This document shows, one piece after another, positions 33,988-43,290 of a stretch of DNA of 64,000 nt. The DNA comes from CAYRSS01 sp964426945. GTDB lineage: Bacteria; Planctomycetota; Phycisphaerae; UBA1845. The stretch covers positions 1 through 64,000 of the forward strand of contig CAYRSS010000002.1 in NCBI GenBank assembly GCA_964426945.1. Direction: 5' to 3'. Both the position numbers and the translations under genes were made by a program. Numbering within the stretch: position 1 is the stretch's first letter; each line of letters begins with the position of its first letter. The notes beneath the pieces were generated by a model. That model ran no database searches. It was not told where the DNA came from and was given only the letters and a program-made list of their open reading frames with translations.

Positions 33988-35451
33988 CTACGGGTGGAGC
34001 GGCGCGGATCGCTGATGGTGGTCGGTGGACCGCTGATACCAATGCGCCGCCGCCAGAAGCTTCTCCTCCCCGAATCCCGGCCCGAGCAGTTGCAGGCCGA
34101 TGGGCAAGCCGGCGGGGTCGTGGCCGCAAGGGATGCTGATCCCGCTGATCCCCGCCAGGTTTGCGGAGAGCGTGTAGATGTCGCTGAGGTACATCTGCAG
34201 CGGGTCGGCGGACTTCTCGCCGAGGCGGAAGGCCGTCGTCGGCGCGACGGGCGAGGCGATGAGGTCGACCCTTTTGAATGCATCCTCGAAATCGCGCTGG
34301 ATCAGCGTGCGGACCTTCAGCGCCTTGAGGTAGTACGCGTCGTAGTAGCCGCTCGACAGCGCGTAGGTGCCCAACATGATCCGGCGTTTCACCTCCGCCC
34401 CGAAGCCCTCACCCCGCGAGGCCGAGTACAGATCGACATAGTCCGCCGGGGCGGCCGTGCGGTGGCCGTAGTGTACGCCGTCGAAGCGGGCCAGGTTGCT
34501 CGACGCCTCCGCCGCGGCGATCAGGTAATAGCACGACACGGCGTACTTCATGTGCGGCAGGTGGATCGGCTCGACGCGGGAACCCTGCGCAACCAGCACC
34601 TCGATCGCCGCATGCACCGCGGCGGAGACGGCGTCATCCAGCCCGGCCCCGAAGCACTCCTCGGGCAGGCCGATGCGCAGGCCGGCGGGCGCGCTGCCCA
34701 GGGCCGAAAGATACTCCGGCACGGGAGCGGCGACGCTGGTCGAGTCGCGCGGGTCGTGCCCGGCGATCACGCCCAGCACCTGCGCGGCGTCGCGCACATC
34801 GCGGGCCAGCGGGCCGATCTGATCGAGGCTGCTGGCGTAGGCGACGAGGCCGTAGCGCGAGACGCGGCCGTAGCTGGGCTTGAGGCCGACGACGCCGCAG
34901 TGCGACGCCGGCTGGCGGATCGAGCCGCCGGTGTCGCTGCCCAGGGCGATGGGCACAATCCCGGCGGCCACGGCCGCGGCCGACCCGCCGGAGGATCCGC
35001 CGGGCACGCGACCCTGATCCCACGGGTTTCGCGTCGGGGCGAAGCCGCTGTTCTCGGTGCTCGAGCCCATCGCGAATTCGTCGAGGTTGGTCTTGCCGAC
35101 GATCACCGCGTCAGCCGATTCCAGCCGCTCGACGACGTGGGCGTCGTAGATGGAGTGGAAGCCTTTCAGAATCTTCGATCCGCACGTCGTGGGGCCGAAC
35201 GACGTGACCATGTTGTCCTTGATCGCTACGGGCACGCCGGCCAGCGGGCCGAGGGCCTCGCCGCGGGCACGGCGGGCGTCGATGTCCTTCGCACGCTGCA
35301 TCGCGCGTTCGGGGAACGTGGCGAGGAAGGCCTGCAGCCTGGGGTCGAGCGCTTCGAGGCGCGCGAGGGCGCCGGCCGTGACCTCGGCCGCAGAGGCGTC
35401 GCCGCGGCGCACGCGGTCGGCGATCTCCCAGGCAGTCAGCGGAGGGGTCAT
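33988..35451 (-). CDS. gatA: Aspartyl/glutamyl-tRNA amidotransferase subunit A
   Basis: A 487-residue amidase subunit of GatCAB, which converts Glu-tRNA(Gln) and Asp-tRNA(Asn) to the amide forms, using ammonia from glutamine. The Ser-cisSer-Lys triad is present: VAIKDNM (Lys), GGSSGGSAAAV and GSDTGGSIRQPAS (Ser). C-terminal landmarks are RRIMLGTYALSSGYYDAYY and SGISIPCGHDPAGLP. It starts 9 bp downstream of gatC, the standard order; gatB is not in the window. Confidence 0.96.
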   Translation of the reverse strand: MTPPLTAWEIADRVRRGDASAAEVTAGALARLEALDPRLQAFLATFPERAMQRAKDIDARRARGEALGPLAGVPVAIKDNMVTSFGPTTCGSKILKGFHSIYDAHVVERLESADAVIVGKTNLDEFAMGSSTENSGFAPTRNPWDQGRVPGGSSGGSAAAVAAGIVPIALGSDTGGSIRQPASHCGVVGLKPSYGRVSRYGLVAYASSLDQIGPLARDVRDAAQVLGVIAGHDPRDSTSVAAPVPEYLSALGSAPAGLRIGLPEECFGAGLDDAVSAAVHAAIEVLVAQGSRVEPIHLPHMKYAVSCYYLIAAAEASSNLARFDGVHYGHRTAAPADYVDLYSASRGEGFGAEVKRRIMLGTYALSSGYYDAYYLKALKVRTLIQRDFEDAFKRVDLIASPVAPTTAFRLGEKSADPLQMYLSDIYTLSANLAGISGISIPCGHDPAGLPIGLQLLGPGFGEEKLLAAAHWYQRSTDHHQRSAPLHP

Positions 35452-35460
35452 GGGGCCGGC

Positions 35461-35769
35461 CTACTCCTGGTCGAGCACTTTGGGGACCTTGTAGCAGCCG
35501 GCCTGCTGCTGCGGGGCGTTGCGCAGGGCCAATTCAGTCACGACCGAGGGCCGGATTTCGTCGTCGCGGAAGACGTTGCGGACCGGAAGCGGATGCGCGG
35601 TCGGCGGGACGTCGTCGGTGTTGAGCGTATCGAGCCGGGCGACGTAGGCCAGCACGTCCGAAAGCTGTCGCGCGCACGCGGCGACCTCCTCATCCGACAG
35701 GCGCAGCCGGGCGAGGTGCGCAACTTGGCGCACGGCGGCTTCGTCGAGATGTGCGGCGTTACCGGCCAT
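35461..35769 (-). CDS. gatC: Aspartyl/glutamyl-tRNA amidotransferase subunit C
   Basis: A 102-residue GatC, the small subunit that wraps around GatA to hold the GatCAB complex. The N-terminal helix LDEAAVRQVAHLARLRLSDE, the middle LNTDDVPPTAHPLPVRNVFR and the C-terminal APQQQAGCYKVPKVLDQE match the family. It is the first gene of a gatC-gatA pair with 9 bp between. ATG start at 35769. Confidence 0.95.
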   Translation of the reverse strand: MAGNAAHLDEAAVRQVAHLARLRLSDEEVAACARQLSDVLAYVARLDTLNTDDVPPTAHPLPVRNVFRDDEIRPSVVTELALRNAPQQQAGCYKVPKVLDQE

Positions 35770-35830
35770 GGCGGATCTCCGATCGGCGGGGGCATCGTCG
35801 CGGGCCAGGCGGCGGGGGTCAAGAACGGGC

Positions 35831-36205
35831 TCAGCGCGGCAGTCGGAGGCCCGCGATGGCCATGAGCAGCCAGCCGATCATCAGCGTCAGGCCGCCGATC
35901 GGCGTGACCGGGCCGAGCCATTTCCAGCCGCCCAGCGCGAGGCCGTAGATGCTGCCGGAAAAGAGGAGCACGCCGACCAGCATGCAAAGGGCTGCCGCCT
36001 GTGCGAGACGTGACGGGGCCATCGACATCACCCACGCGACGGCCAGCATCCCGAGGGCGTGGTACAGCTGGTAGCGGACGCCGACCTCGTACGACGCAAG
36101 CATGGACGGCTCGAGGCGGCCCTTGAGGGCGTGGGCGCCGAAGGCGCCGAGGATGACCCCGATCAGGGCGGTAAGCGACGCGATGAAGATCCAGGTTCGG
36201 TGCAT
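35831..36205 (-). CDS. DUF423 family membrane protein
   Basis: A 124-residue small integral membrane protein of the DUF423 family (YwdK-like), with about four transmembrane segments. The family start IFIASLTALIGVILGAFGAH is clear, followed by YHALGMLAVAW and the ending GGLTLMIGWLLMAIAGLRLP. Biochemical role unknown. It lies 61 bp upstream of gatC on the same strand. Confidence 0.88.
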   Translation of the reverse strand: MHRTWIFIASLTALIGVILGAFGAHALKGRLEPSMLASYEVGVRYQLYHALGMLAVAWVMSMAPSRLAQAAALCMLVGVLLFSGSIYGLALGGWKWLGPVTPIGGLTLMIGWLLMAIAGLRLPR

Positions 36206-36268
36206 GGGTTCACAGGGGTCGTGCCGTCGCACACGACGGCGCCAAACAACGCGGTGGCGCTAGACGTC

Positions 36269-36796
36269 CTACTCCCCCGGCAGGGGGGCGCCGGGCTGCG
36301 GCTCGGCCGGCTTCGATTCGACGACGACCGCGTCGACGCGCTTCACCGAGCGGCCGACGGATGGTCCCGCGTGGTCGCCGCTCGAGCCCGGGCCGCCGCC
36401 GACAAACGGGGACGCGCCGCCATGATGCATCACCACGACGTGCCTCGCAAACCACGCACTCGCCCCGCGCCGCACAACCGCCCGAGCCGGCGGGATGAGC
36501 AGGATGAGCCCCACGGCGTCGGTAATGACGCCCGGCGTGACCAGCAGCACGCCGGCAACGAGCACGAGAAAGGCGTCCACCATCGCGTCCGCCGGCATGT
36601 TCCCGGCGGCGAGTTCGGACTGAATCCGCTGAAGCAGGCGGAACCCCTCACGGCGAGCCAATGCTGCACCGGCGACCCCCGTGACGATGACGAGGGCGAT
36701 CGTCGGCAGCCAGTCGATCCGCTCGGCGAGCTTGATGAGCAGCACGACCTCGACGAGCGGGACGAGCGTGAACAGAAGCAGCAACCGGCCGAACAA
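36269..36796 (-). CDS. FxsA family membrane protein
   Basis: A protein of about 175 residues of the FxsA family (named for phage T7 exclusion suppression in E. coli). It has LLLLFTLVPLVEVVLLIKLA, the glycine-rich TGVAGAALARREGFRLLQRI, and the hydrophobic AFLVLVAGVLLVTPGVITDA. A hydrophilic tail of about 70 residues follows. The start is taken as TTG 36796 because GGGAGAGG precedes it at about 6 bases; a longer frame opens with TTG at 36871. The role in this organism is unknown. Confidence 0.82.
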   Translation of the reverse strand: MFGRLLLLFTLVPLVEVVLLIKLAERIDWLPTIALVIVTGVAGAALARREGFRLLQRIQSELAAGNMPADAMVDAFLVLVAGVLLVTPGVITDAVGLILLIPPARAVVRRGASAWFARHVVVMHHGGASPFVGGGPGSSGDHAGPSVGRSVKRVDAVVVESKPAEPQPGAPLPGE

Positions 36797-36907
36797 GCGT
36801 CGCCTCTCCCGGGGTGACGGTGGATCAGATGCCCCGTATGCGAACGTAGCGGTCCCAGGCGGGAGTGACAACCTCGCCGGTGGGGTCGTGGGCCGTCCGC
36901 GGCGTGA

Positions 36908-38029
36908 TCAGGCCAGCCCGACCGGAAGCGGGACGCCCGCGCCAAGCGTGCGGCGCGGGGGGTGATCCTCCCATACGCCGGGCACCCGCGTGGCGCAGCG
37001 CGGACAGGCACCGCCGGGACTCATCCGGTTCTCCATGACGACGAACCCGAACCGACGAATCAGCGTATCCCCACATCCGGGGCAGCGGGTGTCCTCGGCC
37101 GTGCCGACGGCGCCGGGGATGTTGCCGGCGTAGACGTAGCGGAGCCCCGCGGCGCGGCCAAATTCGGCGGCGCGCACCAGCGTGTCGGCGGTCGTGCGCG
37201 GCGGGTCGGTCATCCTGTAGTCGGGGTGGAACGCTGTGATGTGCCACGGAATGTCCGGGGAAACGCTCGCGAGGAAATCGGCGATTCCTCGAAGCTCATC
37301 GTCGCCGTCGTTGAACCCCGGCACGACGAGCGTGACCACCTCGACCCAGAAGGCCATCTCGTGCAGCCGGCGGATCGTGTCGAGCACGATGGCGAGCACG
37401 CCGCCGAGCGAGCGGTAGCGGCGGTCGTCGAAGCCCTTGAGATCGACCTTGTAGAGCTCGACCCACGGGCGGATGAACTCGAGAACCTCGGGCGTGGCGT
37501 TCCCGTTGCTGACAAACCCGCAGCGGATGCCCTCGGCGTGGGCCAGGCGGAACACCTCGACGGCCCAGTCGGCGGTGATGAGCGGTTCGTTGTAGGTGCT
37601 GACCATGACCGGCACCTTGTCGCGCAGGGCGAACTCGACCACCTGCTCGGGGGCGACGAAGTGCGGGCGGCTGACTGCTTCGTCGTCGCGCAGGGCCTGG
37701 CTGGTGACCCAGTTCTGGCAATACGCGCAGTGCAGGTCGCACCCGAGCATGCCGAAGGACAGCGCGTCGCGGCCGGGGAACGCGTGGAAGAAGGGCTTCT
37801 TCTCGATGGGGTCGATCTGGATCCCGGCGACGTAGCCGGCTGGGGCGCGCAGCTCGCCGCCCGCGTTGAAGCGCACGCGGCAGACGCCGCTACGGCCGGG
37901 GCGGATGACGCAGCGATGACCGCAGGCGAGGCAGGTGACCGAGCCGTCCTCGGCCTGCACGACCAGTTCCCGCGCGCTGGGCATCGTGTTGTCGTGGAGC
38001 AGCTCCCGCAGGGCGATGGAAGCGGACAT
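36908..38029 (-). CDS. amrS: AmmeMemoRadiSam system radical SAM enzyme (AmrS-like)
   Basis: A 373-residue radical SAM protein of the AmrS type, formerly called pyruvate-formate-lyase-activating-like. The 4Fe-4S motif is CDLHCAYCQNW (Cys-x3-Cys-x2-Cys). An N-terminal Cys set (CLACGHRCVIRPGRSGVC) and a C-terminal CPGCGDTLIRRFG / CPRCATRVPG rubredoxin-like pair are present. AGGAGG precedes the ATG at 38029. In other genomes AmrS is found with AMMECR1 and Memo domains; neither is in this window. Its substrate has not been established. Confidence 0.87.
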   Translation of the reverse strand: MSASIALRELLHDNTMPSARELVVQAEDGSVTCLACGHRCVIRPGRSGVCRVRFNAGGELRAPAGYVAGIQIDPIEKKPFFHAFPGRDALSFGMLGCDLHCAYCQNWVTSQALRDDEAVSRPHFVAPEQVVEFALRDKVPVMVSTYNEPLITADWAVEVFRLAHAEGIRCGFVSNGNATPEVLEFIRPWVELYKVDLKGFDDRRYRSLGGVLAIVLDTIRRLHEMAFWVEVVTLVVPGFNDGDDELRGIADFLASVSPDIPWHITAFHPDYRMTDPPRTTADTLVRAAEFGRAAGLRYVYAGNIPGAVGTAEDTRCPGCGDTLIRRFGFVVMENRMSPGGACPRCATRVPGVWEDHPPRRTLGAGVPLPVGLA

Positions 38030-38204
38030 CAATCATACCTCCTGCTGCAAGGAGCGTGCGCCCCTCGGTCTATAGTGTAGCACGCGGGCAGAGGGCGTGG
38101 CGCGATCTCGAGCCTGCCCGGGTGTTTGCCAGTGCCTCGGGGGGCGGACATAATCCGCCGGGGCCGATCGGCCCGGATCGAAGGTTCGCACGAGGACACG
38201 ACCG

Positions 38205-39131
38205 TTGCACGATCACGATCACGACAAACACTCGCACGATCACGCGGACCACGGACACGGGGAGGCGTGCGGCGGCGGCCATGCCCACGGGTGCTGCGGA
38301 CATTCCCACACCCATGAGGAAGAGTGCCCGATCCCCCACGCGCACACAGCCAAGCCGTCGGCGCTGTGGATCGAATTGCGTGAGCATATGCCGTTCTCGG
38401 TGTCGGCCGTGGCGATGGGGCTTATCGTGGCGGGGGTGATCTGCGTCATCGGCTTCGCGCAGCTCCGCGAGACCGAATCGGCGACCGGTCAGTCCGCCGC
38501 GGCCGCACACGACCACGACGGCCACGACCACGCGGGTCACGACCACCCCCCCGCCGCCACCTCGACCGCCGGCGACGGCCACGACCACCACCACGACAGT
38601 CGGGATCCGGGCATCCTTTTCTTCCATCTCTTTCACCCGGCACACATGCTCTTCTCGGCGACGGCGACGACGGCGATGTTCCGTCGTTACGACCGCAAAG
38701 TCGGCAAGGCGGTGATCGTCGGCCTGCTCGGGGCGATCGGCGTGTGCGGCGTGAGCGATATTCTCATGCCGCAGGTGTCGCTCATGATCCTCGGGGTTTC
38801 GGCGCCGATGCACATCTGCCTGATCGAGCATCCGGGGCTCGTGCTGCCGTTTGCGTTCGTGGGCGTCCTGGTCGGCGTGGCGGCGACGGGCGGGGTAATG
38901 CGCAGCACGGTGTTTACGCACTCGCTGCACGTGCTGGCGTCAACGATGGCGAGCATTTTCTACATGGTCGGGCCGATGGGCATGGTGGCGTGGATCGCCC
39001 AGATCGGCGTGGTGTTCCTGTTCGTGGTCGTGGCGGTGATGCTGCCCTGCTGCTTCAGCGACATCATCTTCCCGCTGCTGCTGACGCGGCGCGGGCATGA
39101 AGAGTTCCTGCACACGCCGCACCATCATTGA
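38205..39131 (+). CDS. His-rich membrane protein, possible metal-handling
   Basis: A 308-residue membrane protein with two long His/Asp-rich stretches: the N-terminus (MHDHDHDKHSHDHADHGHGE then a Cys/His cluster GGGHAHGCCGHSHTH) and a loop after the first transmembrane segment (HDHDGHDHAGHDHPPA). About six hydrophobic segments follow, and the end is HTPHHH. Such stretches commonly bind zinc, nickel or cobalt. I do not recognise a defined transporter family. Start is TTG 38205 with GAGGA about 12 bases upstream. A GGCGGA/TCCGCC hairpin lies about 50 bp before. It is divergent from amrS and 33 bp ahead of the hexosaminidase gene. Confidence 0.78.
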   Translation: MHDHDHDKHSHDHADHGHGEACGGGHAHGCCGHSHTHEEECPIPHAHTAKPSALWIELREHMPFSVSAVAMGLIVAGVICVIGFAQLRETESATGQSAAAAHDHDGHDHAGHDHPPAATSTAGDGHDHHHDSRDPGILFFHLFHPAHMLFSATATTAMFRRYDRKVGKAVIVGLLGAIGVCGVSDILMPQVSLMILGVSAPMHICLIEHPGLVLPFAFVGVLVGVAATGGVMRSTVFTHSLHVLASTMASIFYMVGPMGMVAWIAQIGVVFLFVVVAVMLPCCFSDIIFPLLLTRRGHEEFLHTPHHH

Positions 39132-39163
39132 CGGCGGCGCTATCGCCGTTCGGAGGTCGAATC

Positions 39164-41473
39164 ATGCACTCCCGCCCCTTCGCGCGAGCCAGCCTCGCCC
39201 TGCTCGTCTTGTCCGCGGTTTCGCTTTCGGCGACCACGTCTTACGCGGCTGAGCCGCCGACGATCATCCCCCGGCCGTCGTCTATCACCCCGGCCGAAGG
39301 CGAGTTTCGCCTGACGCCCGAGACGCGGATCTACGTGGCAACCGAGTATCGCGACATCGGCGAGTACCTCGCGGAGCGGATCCTCCACGCTGTCGGGGTC
39401 CGGCCGGATGTCGTGACAGGAGCAGTCGATCCGGAAGATCCAGGGATCGCTATTCATGACTTCTTGTTCCGCTCGGGACCACCCCCCCATGGCGAGTCCT
39501 ACAACCTTGACGTGAAGCCCACGCGCATCGATCTTCGTGCACCCACGACTTCCGGCGCGTTCCGCGGCGTGCAGACCATCCGCCAGTTAATCGGGCCGGA
39601 GTTCCTCAGCCCTGAAGCGATCGGGGCGCCGAAGGACGCTTCCACCCCACGCAGCGTGTCCATCCCCTGCATGACCATCAGCGACTCGCCGCGCTACCCG
39701 CACCGCGGCATGCTGCTCGACTGCTGCCGCCACTTCATGCCGAAGGAGTTCGTGAAGCGCTACATCGACCTGCTCGCCTATCACAAAATGAACGTCCTCC
39801 ACTGGCACCTGACCGAGGACCAGGGCTGGCGGATCGAGATCAAGAAATACCCGAAGCTGACCGAGGTCGGCGCGTGGCGCATGAAGGACGGCAAGCGCTA
39901 CGGCGGGTTCTACACGCAGGACGACATCCGCGAGGTCGTCGCCTACGCGGCCAGCCGGTACATCACGGTCATTCCCGAGATCGAAATGCCGGGGCACTCG
40001 ATCGCGGCGCTGGCGAGCTATCCGGAGCTGTCGTGCACCGGCGGGCCGTTCGAGGTCGAGACGCGATGGGGCGTCTTCGACGACGTGTACTGCGCGGGCA
40101 ACGATCGCACGTTCGAGTTCATGCAGGACGTGCTCACCGAGGTGATGGAGCTGTTCCCGTCGACGTACATCCACATCGGCGGCGACGAATGCCCCAAGAC
40201 GCGGTGGAAGACCTGCCCCAAATGCCAGGCACGCATCGCGGCCGAGGGCCTCAAGGACGAGCACGAACTGCAGAGCTATTTCATCCAGCGGATCGAGAAG
40301 TTCCTCAACGGCCACGGGAGGCGCATCATCGGGTGGGACGAGATTCTCGAAGGCGGCCTCGCCCCGAACGCGACAGTGCAGTCGTGGCGCGGCATGAGCG
40401 GCGCGATCGCCGCGGCCACGGCCGGGCATGACGTCATCGCTTCGCCCACAACGCACTGCTACCTCGACTACGCCCAGGGCCGCAACCCGGGCGAGCCGAC
40501 CAACATGGGGTTCGTGCCGCTTTCCAAGGCCTATTCGTTCGAGCCGACGCCGGAAGAGCTCCCTGACAGTCGCCTGCACCACGTGCTCGGCGTCCAGGGC
40601 AACATGTGGACCGAATGGGCCCCGCCCGAGCTGGTCGATCGACAGGTGTTCCCGCGGCTGTGCGCGCTGGCCGAGGTCGGCTGGTCGCCGAAGGAGGCCC
40701 GCGACTGGGACGACTTCTCGCGGCGGCTGACGGCCCACTATCCGCGGCTCGATGCGCTGGGCGTGACCTACTACATCCCCCCGCCGTTCCCGAAGTCCGA
40801 GGCGTTTTCGTTCAAGGAGCAGACGCAGCTGGCGTTCGAGCCGGCGGTGCTGGGCGGCGAGATCCGTTACACGCTGGACGGGGCGGACCCGACGGCCGCG
40901 TCGACCCGATTCGACCGGCCGCTGACGATCGACAAGACGGTCGTCGTGAAGGCGCGGACGTTCCTCCCCAACGGCCGGATGAGCGGCCCGGCCGAGCTGA
41001 AGTATCGCAAGCTGGTGCAGCGCGAGGCCGTCGACGCCCCGGCCACGTCTGCCGGGCTGCGGTATGACTACTTCGAGGGGGACTGGACGCGCGTGCCCGA
41101 CTTCGCCGCCTTGAAGCCGGGTTCGTCGGGCGTGGCCGCGGGCGTCGACCTGACGCCGAGCAAGCGGGCCGAGCTGTTCGGCCTGCGCTTCACCGGGCTG
41201 GTCCGCATCGAGACCGAGGGCGTGTACACGTTTCACCTGAAGTCCGATGACGGCAGCCGGCTGAGGATCGGCGAGGAAGTCGTCGTCGACAACGACGGCC
41301 GCCACGCCCCGCTGGAAATCAGCGGGCAGGCGTGGCTGAAGCCGGGGATGCACCCCATCGTGGTTGAATACTTCAACTCGCTGGGCCGGGGTGTGCTGGA
41401 GCTGGCGTATGAGGGGCCGGGCGTGACAAGGCAGGCCGTGCCGGGGGCGGCGCTGTGGCGGGAGGGGGAGTGA
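39164..41473 (+). CDS. Secreted beta-N-acetylhexosaminidase (GH20) with C-terminal PA14 domain
   Basis: A 769-residue secreted glycoside hydrolase of family 20, releasing terminal GlcNAc or GalNAc. Signal peptide FARASLALLVLSAVSLSA. The non-catalytic N-domain (PRPSSITPAEGEFRLTPET) precedes the barrel, which begins near YPHRGMLLDCCRHFMPKEFV. The catalytic Asp-Glu pair is at about 341-342 (HIGGDECPKTRW). A small beta-sandwich (IRYTLDGADPTAAS) follows and then a PA14 carbohydrate-binding domain (YDYFEGDWTRVPDF, LKSDDGSRLRIGEEVVVDND). The ATG at 39164 has CGGAGG upstream. Substrate is probably chitin-derived or host/algal glycans; this is inferred. Confidence 0.92.
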   Translation: MHSRPFARASLALLVLSAVSLSATTSYAAEPPTIIPRPSSITPAEGEFRLTPETRIYVATEYRDIGEYLAERILHAVGVRPDVVTGAVDPEDPGIAIHDFLFRSGPPPHGESYNLDVKPTRIDLRAPTTSGAFRGVQTIRQLIGPEFLSPEAIGAPKDASTPRSVSIPCMTISDSPRYPHRGMLLDCCRHFMPKEFVKRYIDLLAYHKMNVLHWHLTEDQGWRIEIKKYPKLTEVGAWRMKDGKRYGGFYTQDDIREVVAYAASRYITVIPEIEMPGHSIAALASYPELSCTGGPFEVETRWGVFDDVYCAGNDRTFEFMQDVLTEVMELFPSTYIHIGGDECPKTRWKTCPKCQARIAAEGLKDEHELQSYFIQRIEKFLNGHGRRIIGWDEILEGGLAPNATVQSWRGMSGAIAAATAGHDVIASPTTHCYLDYAQGRNPGEPTNMGFVPLSKAYSFEPTPEELPDSRLHHVLGVQGNMWTEWAPPELVDRQVFPRLCALAEVGWSPKEARDWDDFSRRLTAHYPRLDALGVTYYIPPPFPKSEAFSFKEQTQLAFEPAVLGGEIRYTLDGADPTAASTRFDRPLTIDKTVVVKARTFLPNGRMSGPAELKYRKLVQREAVDAPATSAGLRYDYFEGDWTRVPDFAALKPGSSGVAAGVDLTPSKRAELFGLRFTGLVRIETEGVYTFHLKSDDGSRLRIGEEVVVDNDGRHAPLEISGQAWLKPGMHPIVVEYFNSLGRGVLELAYEGPGVTRQAVPGAALWREGE

Positions 41474-41720
41474 CTAGTTTAGCGCCGCCGCGTGCTGGTG
41501 AGCGGTGATGGCCTCGCGCCTACACGCCGTGATCAGGCACATCGCTTGTGCCGGAGGCGTGACACGACTCTCCCAGGCGCGCACCTGCGAATATGTCCGA
41601 TCGTCGAAGCGCCGATTGGAATCCCGCCACGGGGCAAAGCTCGGATTGGCGTCTGATCCTGTGCCGGCGGACCGGCCCTGTCAGAACTCACCAGCAGACC
41701 CCTGAGCGCGGAGTTGAGGA

Positions 41721-42638
41721 ATGCGAATCGTTTCGCTCCTGCCCAGTGCCACAGAGATGATCTGCGAACTGGGGCTGGGCGACAGCCTCGTCGGCGTGAC
41801 GCACGAGTGCGACTACCCCGCTTCCGTGCGCCAGTTGCCGAAAGTAACGCACACGCTGATCCCGCGCGAGGCTTCGAGCGCCGAGATCGATACGCTTGTG
41901 CGCGATCGAACGTGCACGCGACGAGCCCTCTACACGCTGGACATGCCTGTACTCGAAGGCCTGCGACCTGACTTGATCGTCACGCAGGCCCTGTGCGATG
42001 TGTGCGCGGTGGCCGAGGCGGAGGTGAACGAAGCGGCGTGCAGGCTTCCGGGCATGCCGAGGGTCATCAATCTGGAGCCGACCCGGCTGGACGAGGTGTT
42101 TGATGGTTTGCACGCCGTCGCGGCAGCGGCGGGGACGTCAACGCGTGCGGCGGAGGCTGTCGACCGGCTGCGCGCCCGCGTAGCCGTGGTGACGGCGCAG
42201 ACATCCCAACTCGGGCCCCGCCCGCGGGTGGTGCTTCTCGAGTGGATCGACCCGCCCTTCTCGTGCGGACACTGGTCTCCCGAACTCGTGTGGCTTGCCG
42301 GCGGCGAGGAGATGATCGGCCGCGAGGGTGAGCGCTCGCGCCAGATTGACTGGGAAGAGATCGTTCGGGCCGATCCTGAAGTGATGGTGATCGCGTGCTG
42401 CGGGTTCGACACCGCGCGAACCCGCGAGGATGTGCCCATCCTGCGAAGCTGCCGCGGCTTCAAAGATCTCGCGTGCGTCCGCGCGGACCGGGTTTACCTT
42501 ACCGACGGCAACGCCTACTTCAGCAGACCCGGCCCGCGACTGGTCGACAGCCTGGAAATCCTAGCGCATGCACTGTGGCCGAAGGCCGTTCCGCTGCCCG
42601 CGCACTCGCCGCGGCGCTGCCTGCAGCGCGCGCTGTGA
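41721..42638 (+). CDS. Cobalamin-binding/BtuF-like periplasmic-binding-fold protein without signal peptide
   Basis: A 305-residue protein of the Fe/B12 periplasmic-binding fold (MRIVSLLPSATEMICELGLG, GVTHECDYP, LKPDLI-type: LEGLRPDLIVTQALCDVC). No signal peptide is present, so it is probably cytoplasmic, as in annotated 'cobalamin-binding protein' homologues lacking export signals. It could act in a B12-related step, but ligand binding is not proven. Start ATG 41721 after GAGG. A 247-bp gap precedes it. It is the second B12-linked gene in the window. Confidence 0.78.
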   Translation: MRIVSLLPSATEMICELGLGDSLVGVTHECDYPASVRQLPKVTHTLIPREASSAEIDTLVRDRTCTRRALYTLDMPVLEGLRPDLIVTQALCDVCAVAEAEVNEAACRLPGMPRVINLEPTRLDEVFDGLHAVAAAAGTSTRAAEAVDRLRARVAVVTAQTSQLGPRPRVVLLEWIDPPFSCGHWSPELVWLAGGEEMIGREGERSRQIDWEEIVRADPEVMVIACCGFDTARTREDVPILRSCRGFKDLACVRADRVYLTDGNAYFSRPGPRLVDSLEILAHALWPKAVPLPAHSPRRCLQRAL

Positions 42639-42646
42639 GCCACGCC

Positions 42647-43162
42647 CTACGTCCCGAACCCGGCGAACTCCTCCGCATAGGTGATCAGTCCTCCGCCCGC
42701 CGGGGCGGCGCCGGGGCTCATTTCGATCGCCTGAAACGCGTCTCCACCGCCATAGGTGTCCCGCAAGCCGAAGGTGAACGCGGGCTGAAAGCCGAAGCGG
42801 GCGTAATACGCCGGGTCGCCCAGCACAACCACCAGCCCCGCGCCGGCGGCCCGGCACGCGCTCAGCCCCTCACGCACCAGCGTGCCGCCCACTCCCCGCC
42901 CGGCGACGGCGGGCAGCACCGCGACGGGCGCCAGGCCGAGCCCCGCGACCCGCTCATCAAGCGAAACGGGGCTGAAGGCGATATGCCCGACTACTTCGCC
43001 CTCGACGACGGCCACGAGCGACACGCGGAGTCGGCCGGCCGCGCGCAGCCGCTCGACCAGCACAGCCTCCGCATCCGTGGGAAACGCCGCCACGTGGACC
43101 GCCCGGATGGCGGGTTCGTCAGCGCGTTGCTCGGGGCGGATGACGGGCGGTGCGGAGGTCAT
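42647..43162 (-). CDS. GNAT family N-acetyltransferase (YhbS-like)
   Basis: A 171-residue acetyltransferase of the GNAT superfamily. The acetyl-CoA-binding region is LAPVAVLPAVAGRGVGGTLV, and VVLGDPAYYARFGFQPAFTF follows, matching YhbS-type proteins. ATG start at 43162. It converges with the cobalamin-binding-type gene, separated by 8 bp. The acceptor is not known. Confidence 0.86.
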   Translation of the reverse strand: MTSAPPVIRPEQRADEPAIRAVHVAAFPTDAEAVLVERLRAAGRLRVSLVAVVEGEVVGHIAFSPVSLDERVAGLGLAPVAVLPAVAGRGVGGTLVREGLSACRAAGAGLVVVLGDPAYYARFGFQPAFTFGLRDTYGGGDAFQAIEMSPGAAPAGGGLITYAEEFAGFGT

Positions 43163-43259
43163 GAGCCTGCTCCGTGATATGGTCGAGGCGGAGGATATTG
43201 TCCATCGCCCGGCGAGACGCAGGTCGCTGCCGGAACCGGCGCCTCGCCCGCTCCCTCTG

Positions 43260-43290
43260 GCTGACAGCTGATAGCTGACAGCTGACAGCT
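43260..43290 (+). repeat. Short tandem/palindromic repeat after the TPR gene
   Basis: Nearly perfect repeat of GCTGACAGCT with spacers (43260-43290). The left part is a palindrome and the right end overlaps the last bases of the TPR gene. A repeat of this type is found in other genomes of environmental bacteria; no other copy is seen in this window. Confidence 0.6.

Noticed and set aside
33790..35865. 691-residue antisense open frame across gatA and gatC
   Set aside because: Both gatA and gatC are unmistakable on the other strand.
41474..41720. Cobalamin riboswitch before the cobalamin-binding-type gene
   Set aside because: A loose resemblance to parts of the B12-box region was seen, but the conserved GCCAGGAGACCTGCC-like core is absent.
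42395..43177. 260-residue plus-strand open frame over the cobalamin-type and GNAT genes
   Set aside because: It spans the convergent junction of two confident genes and has no domain; a shadow frame.
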